DNA of 64,000 nucleotides from Bradyrhizobium barranii subsp. apii (GCF_011516635.5 NZ_CP096255.1:9745501-9809500); one strand, 5' to 3'. Numbered from the stretch's first letter, positions 8,709 to 17,715 are shown. The notes: a model not told the origin generated them from the letters alone. Numbers and translations are program-made.

Positions 8709-8732
8709 CCTGCGACAGGAAGTTTTCCGCTC

Positions 8733-9323
8733 ATGAGCTCCACCGCCCGTCCGCTGGTGATCGCGACCGCCTTCGCTGCAAGCCTCGTCGTCGGACTATT
8801 GATCGTGTTCTGGGCGATGGGCGGGGTCAGCAAAGTGGCGCAGCCGGCCGCGATCGGCGGCCCGTTCCAGCTCACCGACCAGCACGGCAAGGCCGTCACC
8901 GACAAGAACCTGAAGGGCAAGCCGACCCTGATCTTCTTCGGCTACACCCATTGCCCCGACGTCTGCCCGACCTCGTTGTTCGAGATTTCGGAGGTGCTGC
9001 GCGCGATGGGCAAGGATGCCGACAAGGTCAATGCCGTCTTCATCTCGGTCGATCCCGAGCGCGATACGCCGGCGACGATGAAGGACTATCTGTCGAGCTT
9101 CGACCCGCACCTCGAAGGGCTCAGCGGCGACCCCGCCGAGACCGCCAAGGTGATCACCTCCTACCGGGTCTATGCCAAGAAGGTCCCGACCAAGGACGGC
9201 GACTACACCATGGACCACGCCGCGCTGATCTACCTGATGGACCGCGACGGGCGGTTCGTATCGCCGTTCAACATGAAGCGAACGCCGGAAGAGGCCGCGG
9301 CCGATTTGAAGCGGTATCTCTGA
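8733..9323 (+). CDS. SCO1/SenC family copper chaperone-like protein
   Basis: Membrane-anchored thioredoxin-fold protein of 196 residues. An N-terminal anchor (LVIATAFAASLVVGLLIVFW) precedes the SCO domain. The copper-binding CxxxC lies in YTHCPDVCPTS, and the distal copper-ligand His is in YTMDHAALIYLMD. SCO proteins deliver copper to, or reduce, the CuA centre of cytochrome c oxidase on the periplasmic face. All expected ligands are present. No oxidase genes are in the window, so its partner is encoded elsewhere. Confidence 0.93.
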   Translation: MSSTARPLVIATAFAASLVVGLLIVFWAMGGVSKVAQPAAIGGPFQLTDQHGKAVTDKNLKGKPTLIFFGYTHCPDVCPTSLFEISEVLRAMGKDADKVNAVFISVDPERDTPATMKDYLSSFDPHLEGLSGDPAETAKVITSYRVYAKKVPTKDGDYTMDHAALIYLMDRDGRFVSPFNMKRTPEEAAADLKRYL

Positions 9324-9460
9324 GGGCCCTTTCGGGCGCAGTCCTCTCCACATCGTCATGGCCGGGACAAGCCCGGGCATGACGGCTGAGAGACCTTTAC
9401 CCATCCCGCAATCGGCGCTCGCGTTCCCGGTGGGATGGTCTATAACGCCTTCCGATCCCA

Positions 9461-10420
9461 ATGAAATTCGCTCATTTCCGGCCGATGGCTCCATCGCAAC
9501 AGGCGAAATCGTCCAAATCTGCCCGTGGCTTGCTGACAGGGTTGGCCGTCGCGGCATGCCTGCTAGCAGGCATGCCCTCCGCAAAGGCGCAGGCGCCCGC
9601 CAAGCAGCCCCCGGCGGCACCCCAGGCCACGCCGCAGGTCGCCCCTCAAGCCGCTCCCCAGGCTGTGCCCGGCTTCTGGGACCCGCGGCGGCGGCCGGAG
9701 CGGCCCGACCTGTCGCGCCTGACCGTGATCCGCTTCCTGACCGAGACCGACTATCCGCCGTTCAACTACACCGGCGCCGACGGCAATCCGGCCGGCTTCA
9801 ACGTCGATCTCGCCCGCGCGCTGTGCGAGGAGATCAAGGTCACCTGCACGGTGCAGATGCGCCGCTTCGAGACCCTGGTCGACGCGCTCTCCTCCAACCG
9901 GGGCGATGCCATCATCGCCTCGATGGCGGTGAGTCCGCAGCTCCGCGTCCGCGTCGATTTCACCGATCCCTATTACCGCGTGCCGGCGCGCTTCGCCTCG
10001 CGCAAGGATGCGGTGATGCCGGAGATCCGGCCCGAATACCTCGAGGGCAAGAAAGTCGGCGTCATCGCCGGCTCCGCGCACGAAGCCTATCTCAAGGCGA
10101 TGTTCACCGACGCCGAGCTGCACCCCTATCCCAACGACGACGCGATGCGCGCCGCCTTGCGCAAGGGCGAGGTCGACTTCATCTTCGGCGACGCCATCTC
10201 GCTGGCGTTCTGGATCAACGGCACGGATTCCGGCGATTGCTGCGCCTTCTCCGGCGGCCCCTTCGTCGAGAGCCGCTTCTTCGGCGAGGGCATCGGCATC
10301 GCCGTCCGCAAGGGCAACGACGTGCTGCGCCAGGCCCTGAACTGGGCCCTGTTCCGCGTCTGGGAGAAAGGCCGCTACACCGATCTGTGGCTGCGGTATT
10401 TTTCGGTGAGCCCGTTTTAG
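9461..10420 (+). CDS. Periplasmic solute-binding protein (PBP2, amino acid type), orphan
   Basis: A 319-residue protein with a cleavable signal (LLTGLAVAACLLAGMPSAKA) and a low-complexity Pro/Gln/Ala linker (repeated PQA/PQV units) before a type 2 periplasmic binding domain. The domain shows TETDYPPFNYTGADG near its start, GFNVDLARALCEEI, and the DPYYR segment found in amino acid binding proteins. Two cysteines in SGDCCAFSGG are unusual. No permease or ATPase gene is adjacent, so it may serve a distant transporter or act as a sensor. The ligand is unknown. Confidence 0.85.
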   Translation: MKFAHFRPMAPSQQAKSSKSARGLLTGLAVAACLLAGMPSAKAQAPAKQPPAAPQATPQVAPQAAPQAVPGFWDPRRRPERPDLSRLTVIRFLTETDYPPFNYTGADGNPAGFNVDLARALCEEIKVTCTVQMRRFETLVDALSSNRGDAIIASMAVSPQLRVRVDFTDPYYRVPARFASRKDAVMPEIRPEYLEGKKVGVIAGSAHEAYLKAMFTDAELHPYPNDDAMRAALRKGEVDFIFGDAISLAFWINGTDSGDCCAFSGGPFVESRFFGEGIGIAVRKGNDVLRQALNWALFRVWEKGRYTDLWLRYFSVSPF

Positions 10421-10425
10421 TGCCT

Positions 10426-10499
10426 GGGTGGGCAAAGGCGCGCTAGCGCCGTGCCCACCGTCTTTGGCAGTGGTGGGCACGCTTCGCTTTGCCCACCCT
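10426..10499. repeat. Inverted repeat, GGGTGGGCAAAGGCG family
   Basis: GGGTGGGCAAAGGCG at the left is mirrored by CGCTTTGCCCACCC at the right, with a second inner pair (GTGCCCACC, GGTGGGCAC). A second copy of this family is at 57326-57417. It starts 6 bp after the binding protein stop and probably forms an RNA stem there. Confidence 0.85.
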
Positions 10500-10577
10500 A
10501 CGATTCCACGATAAAGGCGCTGCTACTTTTGCATTCTGCCCGGAAATCGCTATTTTCCGCGGCCCGGAGGCCCCTGA

Positions 10578-12218
10578 ATGTCTGTCATCGATCTTGCCGC
10601 GAACCCGAGCGACCTGCGTGCGCTCGCCGAACAATCCAACGCCTGGCCGTTCGAGCAGGCGAAGGCCATTGTCGCGCGGCTGAAGAAAAGCCCGAAGGAC
10701 GAGGTGCTGTTCGAGACCGGTTACGGCCCGTCCGGCCTGCCGCATATCGGCACGTTCGGCGAGGTCGCGCGCACCTCGATGGTGCGCCATGCCTTCCGCG
10801 TGCTGACCGAGGACAAGATCAAGACGCGCCTGCTGGCGTTCTCCGACGACATGGACGGCCTGCGCAAGGTGCCGGACAACGTGTCGAATAAGGCACCTCT
10901 GGAAGCCAATCTAGGCAAGCCGCTGACGCGCGTGCCCGATCCGTTCGGCACGCATGACAGTTTTGGCGCGCACAACAACGCGCGGCTGCGCGCGTTCCTC
11001 GATCATTTCGGCTTCGACTACGAGTTCGCGAGCTCGACCGACTATTACACGTCCGGCCGCTTCGACGCGACGTTGCTGAAGATGCTCGCGGCCTACGACA
11101 AGGTGATGGCGATCATCCTGCCGACGCTCGGCCCCGATCGCCGCGCCACCTATTCGCCGTTCCTGCCAATCAGCAAGACCACCGGTGTCGTGTTGCAAGT
11201 GCCGATGATCCGCCGCGACGTCGCGGCCGGCACCGTGACCTATGTCGATCCAGACACGAACCAGGAAGTCGAGACGCCGGTGACGGGCGGCAACGTCAAG
11301 TGCCAGTGGAAGGCCGACTGGGCGATGCGCTGGGTCGCGCTCGGCGTCGACTACGAGATGGCCGGCAAGGACCTGATCGACTCCGTGAAGCTGTCAGGCG
11401 CGATCGCCAGGGCGCTCGGCGCCACGCCGCCCGAAGGCTTCAACTACGAGCTTTTCCTCGACGAGAAGGGCCAGAAGATCTCGAAGTCGAAGGGCAACGG
11501 CCTGACCATCGACGAATGGCTGCGCTATGCGTCGCCGGAATCGCTGTCGCTGTTCATGTATCGCGAGCCGAAGGCGGCCAAGCGGCTGTATTTCGATGTC
11601 ATCCCGCGCAACGTCGACGACTACCAGCAGTTCATCGACGGCTTTGCGAAGCAGGATGGCAAGCAGCAGCTCGGCAATCCGGTCTGGCACGTCCACAACG
11701 GCCATCCGCCGAAGGGCGACATGCCCGTCACGTTCCAGCTCCTCTTGACGCTGGTGTCGTCGTCGAATGCGGAGAATGCCGAGACGCTGTGGGGCTTCAT
11801 CGGTCGCTATCGTCCCGGCGTGAGCCCGCAGACGCATCCGAAGCTCGATGCGATGGTCGGCTATGCCATCAACTACTATCGTGACTTCGTGGCGCCGACG
11901 AAGCAGTTCCGCGAGCCGACCGAGGTTGAGCGCGCCGCGTTGCAGGATCTGCGCGATGCGCTGTCACAGCTTCCGCAGGAATCCTCGGCCGAGGACATCC
12001 AGAACGTCGTCTACGAGATCGGCCGCCGCGAGCCGTTCCTCGACCAGGTCAAGAAGGGCAAGGACGGCCGTCCGGGCGTGACGCTCGACTGGTTCAACAT
12101 GCTCTACCAGGTGCTGCTCGGCCAGGAGAAGGGCCCGCGCTTCGGCTCCTTCGTTGCGGTCTACGGCGTGCAGAACGCGGTGAACATGATCGACGGCGCG
12201 CTAGCGCGAAGCGCGTGA
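10578..12218 (+). CDS. lysS: Lysine--tRNA ligase, class I
   Basis: Charges tRNA-Lys with lysine in the cytoplasm. The 546-residue protein is the class I (archaeal-type) enzyme typical of alphaproteobacteria. The Rossmann nucleotide-binding site shows the HIGH-like motif in GLPHIGTFGE, and the KMSKS equivalent is KISKSKGNG. The C-terminal half is helical, as expected for the anticodon-binding domain. The start ATG is followed directly by conserved sequence. It stands alone between repeat elements with no obvious operon partner. Confidence 0.95.
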   Translation: MSVIDLAANPSDLRALAEQSNAWPFEQAKAIVARLKKSPKDEVLFETGYGPSGLPHIGTFGEVARTSMVRHAFRVLTEDKIKTRLLAFSDDMDGLRKVPDNVSNKAPLEANLGKPLTRVPDPFGTHDSFGAHNNARLRAFLDHFGFDYEFASSTDYYTSGRFDATLLKMLAAYDKVMAIILPTLGPDRRATYSPFLPISKTTGVVLQVPMIRRDVAAGTVTYVDPDTNQEVETPVTGGNVKCQWKADWAMRWVALGVDYEMAGKDLIDSVKLSGAIARALGATPPEGFNYELFLDEKGQKISKSKGNGLTIDEWLRYASPESLSLFMYREPKAAKRLYFDVIPRNVDDYQQFIDGFAKQDGKQQLGNPVWHVHNGHPPKGDMPVTFQLLLTLVSSSNAENAETLWGFIGRYRPGVSPQTHPKLDAMVGYAINYYRDFVAPTKQFREPTEVERAALQDLRDALSQLPQESSAEDIQNVVYEIGRREPFLDQVKKGKDGRPGVTLDWFNMLYQVLLGQEKGPRFGSFVAVYGVQNAVNMIDGALARSA

Positions 12219-12225
12219 GGAGCGC

Positions 12226-12259
12226 GTAGCCCGGATGTCGCTACGCTCATCCGGGCTAC
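12226..12259. repeat. Inverted repeat, GTAGCCCGGATG family
   Basis: A perfect 12-bp stem (GTAGCCCGGATG, CATCCGGGCTAC) with a 10-nt loop lies 7 bp after the lysS stop. The carbonic anhydrase gene ends on the other side. It is probably a bidirectional terminator. A longer copy is at 15552-15636. Confidence 0.85.
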
Positions 12260-12275
12260 AGATTTGAAGAGCGCC

Positions 12276-13028
12276 TCAGATCGAGCGCAGCACGAAGCGC
12301 CGGTTGTCCTTCTGCACCGGGCGCGCGTTCATCGGATAGAGCTTTGCGAACGCAGCGACGTCGGTGGCTGACACCTGGATCGGGTCGGTCAGCAGCAGCC
12401 ATTCGACCACCTCCGAGCAGGGCGGAGTCGTCAGCGAGCCGGAGTAGCGGAAGTAGCTCAGCCTGTGCGGCAGCATGGCGTGGGGATCGATGGCCGCGTC
12501 GGCTTTCACCGCGGGCCCTTCCGCCGCCGGCATGGTCTTGACGATCTTGCCGAAGGCCGTGTTCTGCTTGCCTTCCGCCATCAGCACGCCGACCACGGCG
12601 AGCCCGCCGGCATCGTTGCGATGCACGAAGTGCGCTTCCATCGGAAAGTTCTTGCCGCCGATCGTGTGTTCGCTCGGCCGGTGGAAGTGCACCTGGAGCA
12701 GCTTGTATTTGACGTCGCCGAGCGTGAGCGTGCTGCCTTCGGCGAAGTTGAGCTGGATCGTGTGCCCGTTGTTGACGATGGTGTCGGCGCTCTTGCCCCA
12801 GTTCAGCTTCAGAACAGGCAATTGCGACTTGATCGTCCCCTCGATGTCGATCGGCGATTGTTGCAGGCCGACCGCGCAGGCCTTGTTGGCTGCGTCGAGA
12901 TCGCCCCATTTGGCCGGGCCGCCGGCGCCCTCGTAGCTCCAATGCGTGCCTTCGGCGGCAAAGGCCGGCTTGCACAGCGGACAAAGCGCGAGACCCGCCA
13001 GGGCCTTCAATGCGTGACGGCGATTCAT
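12276..13028 (-). CDS. Alpha-class carbonic anhydrase, exported
   Basis: Periplasmic zinc enzyme that interconverts CO2 and bicarbonate, about 250 residues. An RR-containing leader (MNRRHALKALAGLALCPLC) and an AFAAEG cleavage region indicate export. The zinc-binding histidines are in LLQVHFHRPSEH and MEAHFVHRND, both classic alpha-class motifs, and SGSLTTPPCSEVVEW is the conserved active-site wall. ATG 13028 is 5 nt after GGGGG, better spaced than the adjacent ATG 13031. The C-terminus VQKDNRRFVLRSI is typical of the family. Confidence 0.93.
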   Translation of the reverse strand: MNRRHALKALAGLALCPLCKPAFAAEGTHWSYEGAGGPAKWGDLDAANKACAVGLQQSPIDIEGTIKSQLPVLKLNWGKSADTIVNNGHTIQLNFAEGSTLTLGDVKYKLLQVHFHRPSEHTIGGKNFPMEAHFVHRNDAGGLAVVGVLMAEGKQNTAFGKIVKTMPAAEGPAVKADAAIDPHAMLPHRLSYFRYSGSLTTPPCSEVVEWLLLTDPIQVSATDVAAFAKLYPMNARPVQKDNRRFVLRSI

Positions 13029-13154
13029 CATATCCCCCTGCGATGAATTTGATCGGAAAAATCGGCCGCAACCTATGCGAGAGGGACGGTGAGCCGCAAG
13101 GTCGCCGGGGCCGAGAAGCGGCGCGGCCGGCGTCATGGTCCGGTCACGACGCAA

Positions 13155-13808
13155 TCACTGGCTCGCCCACACGATTCGCGCGATCCAGCCGACGTCGCTC
13201 GGCGCCATCGTGTGCTCCGCCTGCGATGCATCGAGCGGCTGCAATTCCAGTGCCTTTGCCGTGCGGCGCTTCAGCGTCGCGACCGTCACCTCGCCCGCCT
13301 TGGTCTTCACCACCACGCGATCGCCTCTGCGGATCGGCGCGCGGGGCGAGATCAGGATGACGTCGCCGTCGCGATAGGCCGGGGCAAGCGCATCGCCGGA
13401 AATCTCCAGCGCAAAGGCGCGACTGTCCTCGGCAGTGGGAAGCGCAAGTTCGGTCCAGCCCTTGCCGGATGGAAAGCCGGATTCGTCGAAAGCTCCGCTC
13501 GCGCCGGCTAGCGCGAGGCCGAGCAGCGGCACCGAGCGGCCGTCGCTGGCGTCGTCACCGGTCAACCCGGCAAAGGTGTCCATCGAGGAGCCGGCCGCCG
13601 CCAGCGCTTTCGCGATCGATTCGGTGGATGGCCAGCGCTCGCGCCCATCGGGGGTGACGCGCTTGGACTTGTTGAAGGTGGTGGGATCGAGCCCGGCCCG
13701 CTTGGCGAGGCCGGACGGCGACAGGCCGGCACGCTCCGCCAGCCGATCCAGCGCTCCCCAGATCTGGTCGTGAGTCAGTATCCTCTGCGCTTTGGCCTGT
13801 CTGACCAT
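13155..13808 (-). CDS. XRE-type regulator with S24/LexA-like C-terminal domain lacking catalytic residues
   Basis: DNA-binding protein of 217 residues. The N-terminal HTH is visible as LSPSGLAKRAGLDPTTFNKS, and the C-terminal half is an S24 fold like LexA or phage C2 repressors. In LexA the nucleophile lies in GxSM and the general base in VTVKRL. Here the matching positions read SGDALAP and VTVATLK, so both Ser and Lys are replaced by Ala. Self-cleavage is therefore unlikely and the domain may serve only for dimerisation or signalling. The gene follows an inverted repeat that could be its own operator. Target genes are unknown. Confidence 0.85.
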   Translation of the reverse strand: MVRQAKAQRILTHDQIWGALDRLAERAGLSPSGLAKRAGLDPTTFNKSKRVTPDGRERWPSTESIAKALAAAGSSMDTFAGLTGDDASDGRSVPLLGLALAGASGAFDESGFPSGKGWTELALPTAEDSRAFALEISGDALAPAYRDGDVILISPRAPIRRGDRVVVKTKAGEVTVATLKRRTAKALELQPLDASQAEHTMAPSDVGWIARIVWASQ

Positions 13809-13833
13809 GGAAGGTCCAGCCCGTCGTAACTCA

Positions 13834-13864
13834 GGAAAACTGTCCTCAAATCAACCGGTTTTCC
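13834..13864. promoter_or_regulatory. Inverted repeat GGAAAAC...GTTTTCC upstream of the S24-type regulator
   Basis: Two 7-bp arms, GGAAAAC (13834-13840) and GTTTTCC (13858-13864), lie 26 to 56 bp before the regulator start codon. Position and symmetry suit an autoregulatory operator. No second copy was noticed in the window, so this is a suggestion only. Confidence 0.3.
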
Positions 13865-13889
13865 GTTTTTCGCGCAAGGGGTGGCGGGA

Positions 13890-13985
13890 GAAGCATTTTC
13901 AAGCGAAGCGGATACCGGTTCGCGTCAAGAAAACGCGTCAAAACAAGAATTTAAAGCCCCGTTCCGATTTCATCGGAACGGAAAT
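13890..13985. repeat. Dispersed palindromic repeat in a divergent gap
   Basis: The AT-richer stretch contains the perfect palindrome GTTCCGAT-TTC-ATCGGAAC (13961-13979), preceded by ACCGGTTCGCGTCAAGAAAA and followed by GGCTCTAAG. This composite resembles a repeat I recognise as common in Bradyrhizobium intergenic regions. It fills most of the gap between the regulator (-) and the DUF952 gene (+). No gene is seen in the gap. Confidence 0.55.
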
Positions 13986-14101
13986 GGCTCTAAGCCTTGA
14001 GTTCGGAGGGGGCGGCCATTACGGTCGCGCCCGGGTTTTGAGGACCCGCACGAGACGAAAAAACCCAAAAGACTCAAAGAGCAAACAGGGCTGCGTGAGC
14101 G

Positions 14102-14446
14102 GTGGTCAAGATCTACAAAATCTGTCCGGCCTCGGCCTGGCGCGAGGCGGAACGGCAGGGTGTCTACCGGGGCAGCGCGGACGATTCGCGCGACGGTTTC
14201 ATCCATTTCTCGACCGCGCCCCAGGTTCCCGAGACCTTGCGCAAGCACTATTTCGGGCAGCGCGCGCTGTTCCTGGTCGAGGTCGACGGCGACGCGCTCG
14301 GCAGCGCATTGCGCTGGGAGCGCTCGCGCAATGAGGAGCTGTTTCCGCACCTCTATGGCGAGCTCGATTTCGGCGCGGTGCTGTCGGTGATGAACCTCAA
14401 CATGCGTTCCGATGGCGGCCACGACGTTCCGGAGCTTATCCCGTGA
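14102..14446 (+). CDS. DUF952 domain-containing protein
   Basis: A 114-residue protein of the DUF952 family, recognisable by KIYKICPASAWREAERQG, GFIHFSTAPQVPETL and LFPHLYGELDFGAV. The fold is related to ADP-ribosyltransferase-like proteins, but no function is established. The start is GTG 14102. The stop overlaps the pyrD start (GTGA), so the two genes are translationally coupled. That coupling with pyrD is common in alphaproteobacteria and does not by itself reveal a role. Confidence 0.9.
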   Translation: MVKIYKICPASAWREAERQGVYRGSADDSRDGFIHFSTAPQVPETLRKHYFGQRALFLVEVDGDALGSALRWERSRNEELFPHLYGELDFGAVLSVMNLNMRSDGGHDVPELIP

Positions 14447-15540
14447 TCCGCGCCTTCGACGCCTTTTCGCTGCCGGTGCTGCGCTGGCTCGATCCGGAGG
14501 ATGCGCATCGCCTCGCGATCCAGGGCCTGCGCTTCCTGCCGCCGGTCAAGCCGCGGCCTGACGATCCCAAGCTTGCGGTGCGTGCCTTCGGGCTCAACTT
14601 CCCCAATCCGATCGGCATGGCCGCGGGCTTCGACAAGAGCGCCGAGGTGCCGGATGCGCTGCTGCGGCTCGGCTTCGGCTTCGTCGAGATCGGTTCGGTG
14701 ACGCCGAAGCCGCAAAGCGGCAATCCACGGCCGCGGCTGTTTCGCTTGGAGCGCGACGAGGCCGTGATCAACCGCATGGGCTTCAACAACGACGGCGCTG
14801 AAGTCGCGCTGCGCAGGCTCGCGGCGCGTGCGCAGCACGGCGGCATCATCGGGGTCAATGTCGGCGCCAACAAGGATTCGCCGGATCGCGTTGGCGATTA
14901 CGTCAAGCTGATCGAGACCTTTGCACCGGTCGCGAGCTATTTCACCGTGAACGTCTCCTCGCCGAACACGCCGGGCCTGCGCAATTTGCAGGAAGGCGCG
15001 CTGCTGGACGATCTCCTCGCCAGGGTGATCGACGCGCGCGAGCGGGTGCGCCAGAAGGCCGGCGACACGCCGGTGCTGCTCAAGATCGCGCCTGATTTGA
15101 GCCTCGCCCAGCTCGACGACGTCGTGCAGGTGGCGCGCTCGCGCCGGGTCGACGGCATGATCGTGGCGAACACGACGATCGCGCGGCCGAGCACGCTGCG
15201 CGAGGAAATGCGCGCCAAGGAGCAGGGTGGCCTCTCCGGCCGGCCGCTGTTCCGCCTGTCGACGCGCATGGTCGCGGAGACCTATGTGCGTGTCGAGGGC
15301 GCGTTCCCCTTGATCGGCGTCGGCGGCGTCGATTCCGGCGGCGCCGCGCTGACGAAGATCCGCGCCGGCGCGAGCTTGATCCAGCTCTATTCGTCGCTGG
15401 TCTACAAGGGCTTGGGCCTCGTCGACGAGATCAAGCGCGACCTGACATCGACGCTGCTGCGGACGGGGCGGGATTCGCTGTCCGAAATCGTCGGCGCCGA
15501 CGCGGCGACACTGACGGCGGAAGACTGGCCTGGGCTATAG
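14443..15540 (+). CDS. pyrD: Dihydroorotate dehydrogenase (quinone), class 2
   Basis: Membrane-associated flavoenzyme that oxidises dihydroorotate to orotate with quinone as acceptor, the fourth step of pyrimidine synthesis. The 365-residue protein has the class 2 N-terminal helix (LPVLRWLDPEDAHRLAI), the FMN and substrate region FPNPIGMAAGFDKSAEVP, and the motif NRMGFNNDGAE. VNVSSPNTPGLRNLQ contains the catalytic serine of class 2 enzymes. It starts with GTG, overlapping the DUF952 stop. pyrE, the next step in the pathway, lies elsewhere in this window at 28994. Confidence 0.96.
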   Translation: MIRAFDAFSLPVLRWLDPEDAHRLAIQGLRFLPPVKPRPDDPKLAVRAFGLNFPNPIGMAAGFDKSAEVPDALLRLGFGFVEIGSVTPKPQSGNPRPRLFRLERDEAVINRMGFNNDGAEVALRRLAARAQHGGIIGVNVGANKDSPDRVGDYVKLIETFAPVASYFTVNVSSPNTPGLRNLQEGALLDDLLARVIDARERVRQKAGDTPVLLKIAPDLSLAQLDDVVQVARSRRVDGMIVANTTIARPSTLREEMRAKEQGGLSGRPLFRLSTRMVAETYVRVEGAFPLIGVGGVDSGGAALTKIRAGASLIQLYSSLVYKGLGLVDEIKRDLTSTLLRTGRDSLSEIVGADAATLTAEDWPGL

Positions 15541-15551
15541 GCCCGCGCTGC

Positions 15552-15636
15552 GTAGCCCGGATGGAGCGAAGCGCAATCCGGGAATCTGTCCGCGGGCACG
15601 AAGGCCCCGGATTACGCTGCGCTCCATCCGGGCTAC
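15552..15636. repeat. Inverted repeat, GTAGCCCGGATGGAGCGAAGCG family
   Basis: Left arm GTAGCCCGGATGGAGCGAAG and right arm CTGCGCTCCATCCGGGCTAC form a long imperfect stem between two convergent genes. The MATE transporter's TAG stop codon is formed by the right arm (GTAGCCCGG read on the minus strand), so the repeat reaches into the coding end. Confidence 0.9.
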
Positions 15637-16958
15637 GGCTTCGGGAACGTCGCCCTGTACAGCGCCGGATAGCGCGCGCCCTGCAATCCGCCGCGGGCGA
15701 CGTAGAAGGCGATCAGCGCGCTCCACAGCCCGGCATTGCCGAACGATTGCAGCGCCCACCAGGCGCCGATAAAGATCGTGAACGATAACAGCATTAGATT
15801 GCGCATCTCGCGCGCCCAGGTCGCGCCGACATAGATGCCGTCGAAGCCGAAGGCGAACACGCCGGGGATCGGCGCAAGCACGATGAACGGCAGGAATTCG
15901 CGCGCGGCGCGGCGGACGTCCTCGCTCGCTGTCATGACATTGATCAGGTTCGGCCCGACCAGCGCGAACAGCACCGCGACGACCAGCGCGAAGCCGAGGC
16001 CCCACAGCAGCACCAGCCGGGTCGAGTCCGCAAAGCCCCTGGAATCGCGCGCGCCAAACGTGCGGCCGCAGAGCTGCTGGGCTGCGTTCGCAAGACCGTC
16101 GAGGAAGAAGGCGCTGACCAGCAGGAAATTGTTCAGCACGGAATTCGCCGCCAGCGTGACATCACCGGCGCGCGCGCCCTTGGCGGTGAAGAACAGGAAC
16201 ACGGCGATCAGCGCCGCGGTGCGGATCATGATGTCGGAGTTCACCGCCAGCAGCCGCATCAGTTTTGCCTGGTCGAGCAGCGTGGCAAGGGGCACCGCAA
16301 AGCCGCCATCCGCATAGCGCCGGCAGACGATCACGCCGAGCACGAAGCCAATCGTCTCCGAGATCAGTGCGGCGATCGCCGCGCCCGCGATGCCGGTGTC
16401 GTAGACCAGCACCAGCAAGATCGTCGCGGCCATGTTGATGAGGTTGATGACGACCTGCAGCAGCAGCGCCGGATTGGCGCGCGCCTGCCCAACCAGCCAG
16501 CCGAGAATGACGTAGTTGGCGAAGGCGAACGGCGACGACCAGATCCGGATCATGAAATAGGTCTTTGCCGCGCGCGTAACGCCTTCGCTGCCGCCCATCA
16601 GGTCGAACAGCCCGGCGGCCAGCGGCAATTGCAGCACGATCAGCGCGGCGCCGATCAGGCCCGCGACGATGAAGCCGCGCACCAGGATCACGGTCTGCTC
16701 GCGCGTTTCGCCCGCGCCCATCGCCTGCGCCGTGAAGGCGAGCGTGCTCATGCGCAGGAAGCCGAACAGCCAGAACAGGCAGTCGAAGATGACGGAGGCC
16801 ATCGCGACACCGCCAAGCAGCGCGGCATCGTCGAGCCGCCCGATCGCGGTGGTCGAGACTACGCCGATCAGCGGCGTGGTGAGGTTCGCGACCATCGCGG
16901 GACCGGCGATGGTGAAGACCTGGCGGGAACCGATCCTGGGATGAACGGGCGCGTGCAT
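15633..16958 (-). CDS. MATE family efflux transporter
   Basis: Inner-membrane cation-coupled multidrug/toxin exporter of 441 residues with about twelve predicted hydrophobic helices in two repeats. Family-like segments include VFTIAGPAMVANLTTPLIGV at the N-terminus and LQVVINLINMAATILLVLVY. The end of the frame, YRATFPKP, runs into a repeat element that supplies the stop codon. The MBL hydrolase gene lies immediately upstream of it in the RNA direction only by head-to-tail order: this gene starts 2 bp from the hydrolase stop, so they are probably one transcript. The exported compound is unknown. Confidence 0.92.
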   Translation of the reverse strand: MHAPVHPRIGSRQVFTIAGPAMVANLTTPLIGVVSTTAIGRLDDAALLGGVAMASVIFDCLFWLFGFLRMSTLAFTAQAMGAGETREQTVILVRGFIVAGLIGAALIVLQLPLAAGLFDLMGGSEGVTRAAKTYFMIRIWSSPFAFANYVILGWLVGQARANPALLLQVVINLINMAATILLVLVYDTGIAGAAIAALISETIGFVLGVIVCRRYADGGFAVPLATLLDQAKLMRLLAVNSDIMIRTAALIAVFLFFTAKGARAGDVTLAANSVLNNFLLVSAFFLDGLANAAQQLCGRTFGARDSRGFADSTRLVLLWGLGFALVVAVLFALVGPNLINVMTASEDVRRAAREFLPFIVLAPIPGVFAFGFDGIYVGATWAREMRNLMLLSFTIFIGAWWALQSFGNAGLWSALIAFYVARGGLQGARYPALYRATFPKP

Positions 16959-16959
16959 G

Positions 16960-17694
16960 TCAGAACACGACCACCATGCCGTCTTCGGCGGCGAGATGCG
17001 GTACGTCGTCCAGGCGCGACAGCACGTCGTCGCTCATATGGGTGAGGACCAGGCGTTTCGCGCCGATTGCTGGCAGATGCTGTTCCAAGGTCTTCAGGCT
17101 GAGATGGTTCTTGACCACCTTCTCGTACATATAGGCTTCAGCAATGAAAAGGTCCGCGCCATGCGCCAGCGGAATGAGCGCCTCCGTCCATTCGGTGTCG
17201 GCGCTGTAGGCGAGCGTGCGGCCTTCAACCTCGACGCGGTAGGCCAAGAACGGCCCGCCGGATTCGCCGTGCACCACCGGGTAGGGCGTCACATTCACCC
17301 CGCCGAAGGTTTGGCTTCGCCCGGGCGCAAGTTCGATGAGGTTCAGCTCGAAGCGCTGCTTGGTCTTCGAGGAGTGCTCGAACAGCGCCTCCATCACTTG
17401 GCCGAGCCGCGTCTCGAGGCCTTGCGGGCCCGCGATCGTCAGCGGCCGGGTCCGCCGCGAGAATTGCGCATCGAGCAGGACAAACGGCAGCCCGGCAAAA
17501 TGGTCGCCGTGGAAATGCGTGATGAGAATGAGGTCGATCTCGTTGCGGTCGATCTCGAGTCGCTTCAGCGCCGGCAGAGCCGACGCGCCGCAATCGATCA
17601 GGAAGTTGGCCGCGCGCCCCGAGACGTGGAAGCAGGTGTTGAGCCTGCCGCCCGAGCCGAAGGCGTCGCCGCAGCCGACAAAGCGCAATTGCAT
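16960..17694 (-). CDS. MBL-fold metallo-hydrolase (RNase Z-like)
   Basis: A 244-residue metallo-beta-lactamase-fold hydrolase. The metal-binding motif THFHGDHFAGLP (HxHxDH) is intact. Further ligands are expected in PYPVVHGESGG, YSADTEW and the C-terminal LTHMSDD. Length and motif order fit the RNase Z/ElaC-like and cyclic phosphodiesterase-like branch, but the long exosite arm of true tRNase Z is not obvious, so a small-molecule phosphodiesterase is equally possible. It is followed closely by the MATE gene on the same strand. Confidence 0.85.
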   Translation of the reverse strand: MQLRFVGCGDAFGSGGRLNTCFHVSGRAANFLIDCGASALPALKRLEIDRNEIDLILITHFHGDHFAGLPFVLLDAQFSRRTRPLTIAGPQGLETRLGQVMEALFEHSSKTKQRFELNLIELAPGRSQTFGGVNVTPYPVVHGESGGPFLAYRVEVEGRTLAYSADTEWTEALIPLAHGADLFIAEAYMYEKVVKNHLSLKTLEQHLPAIGAKRLVLTHMSDDVLSRLDDVPHLAAEDGMVVVF

Positions 17695-17715
17695 CGGCTG
17701 CGGGCTCCCAAATCC

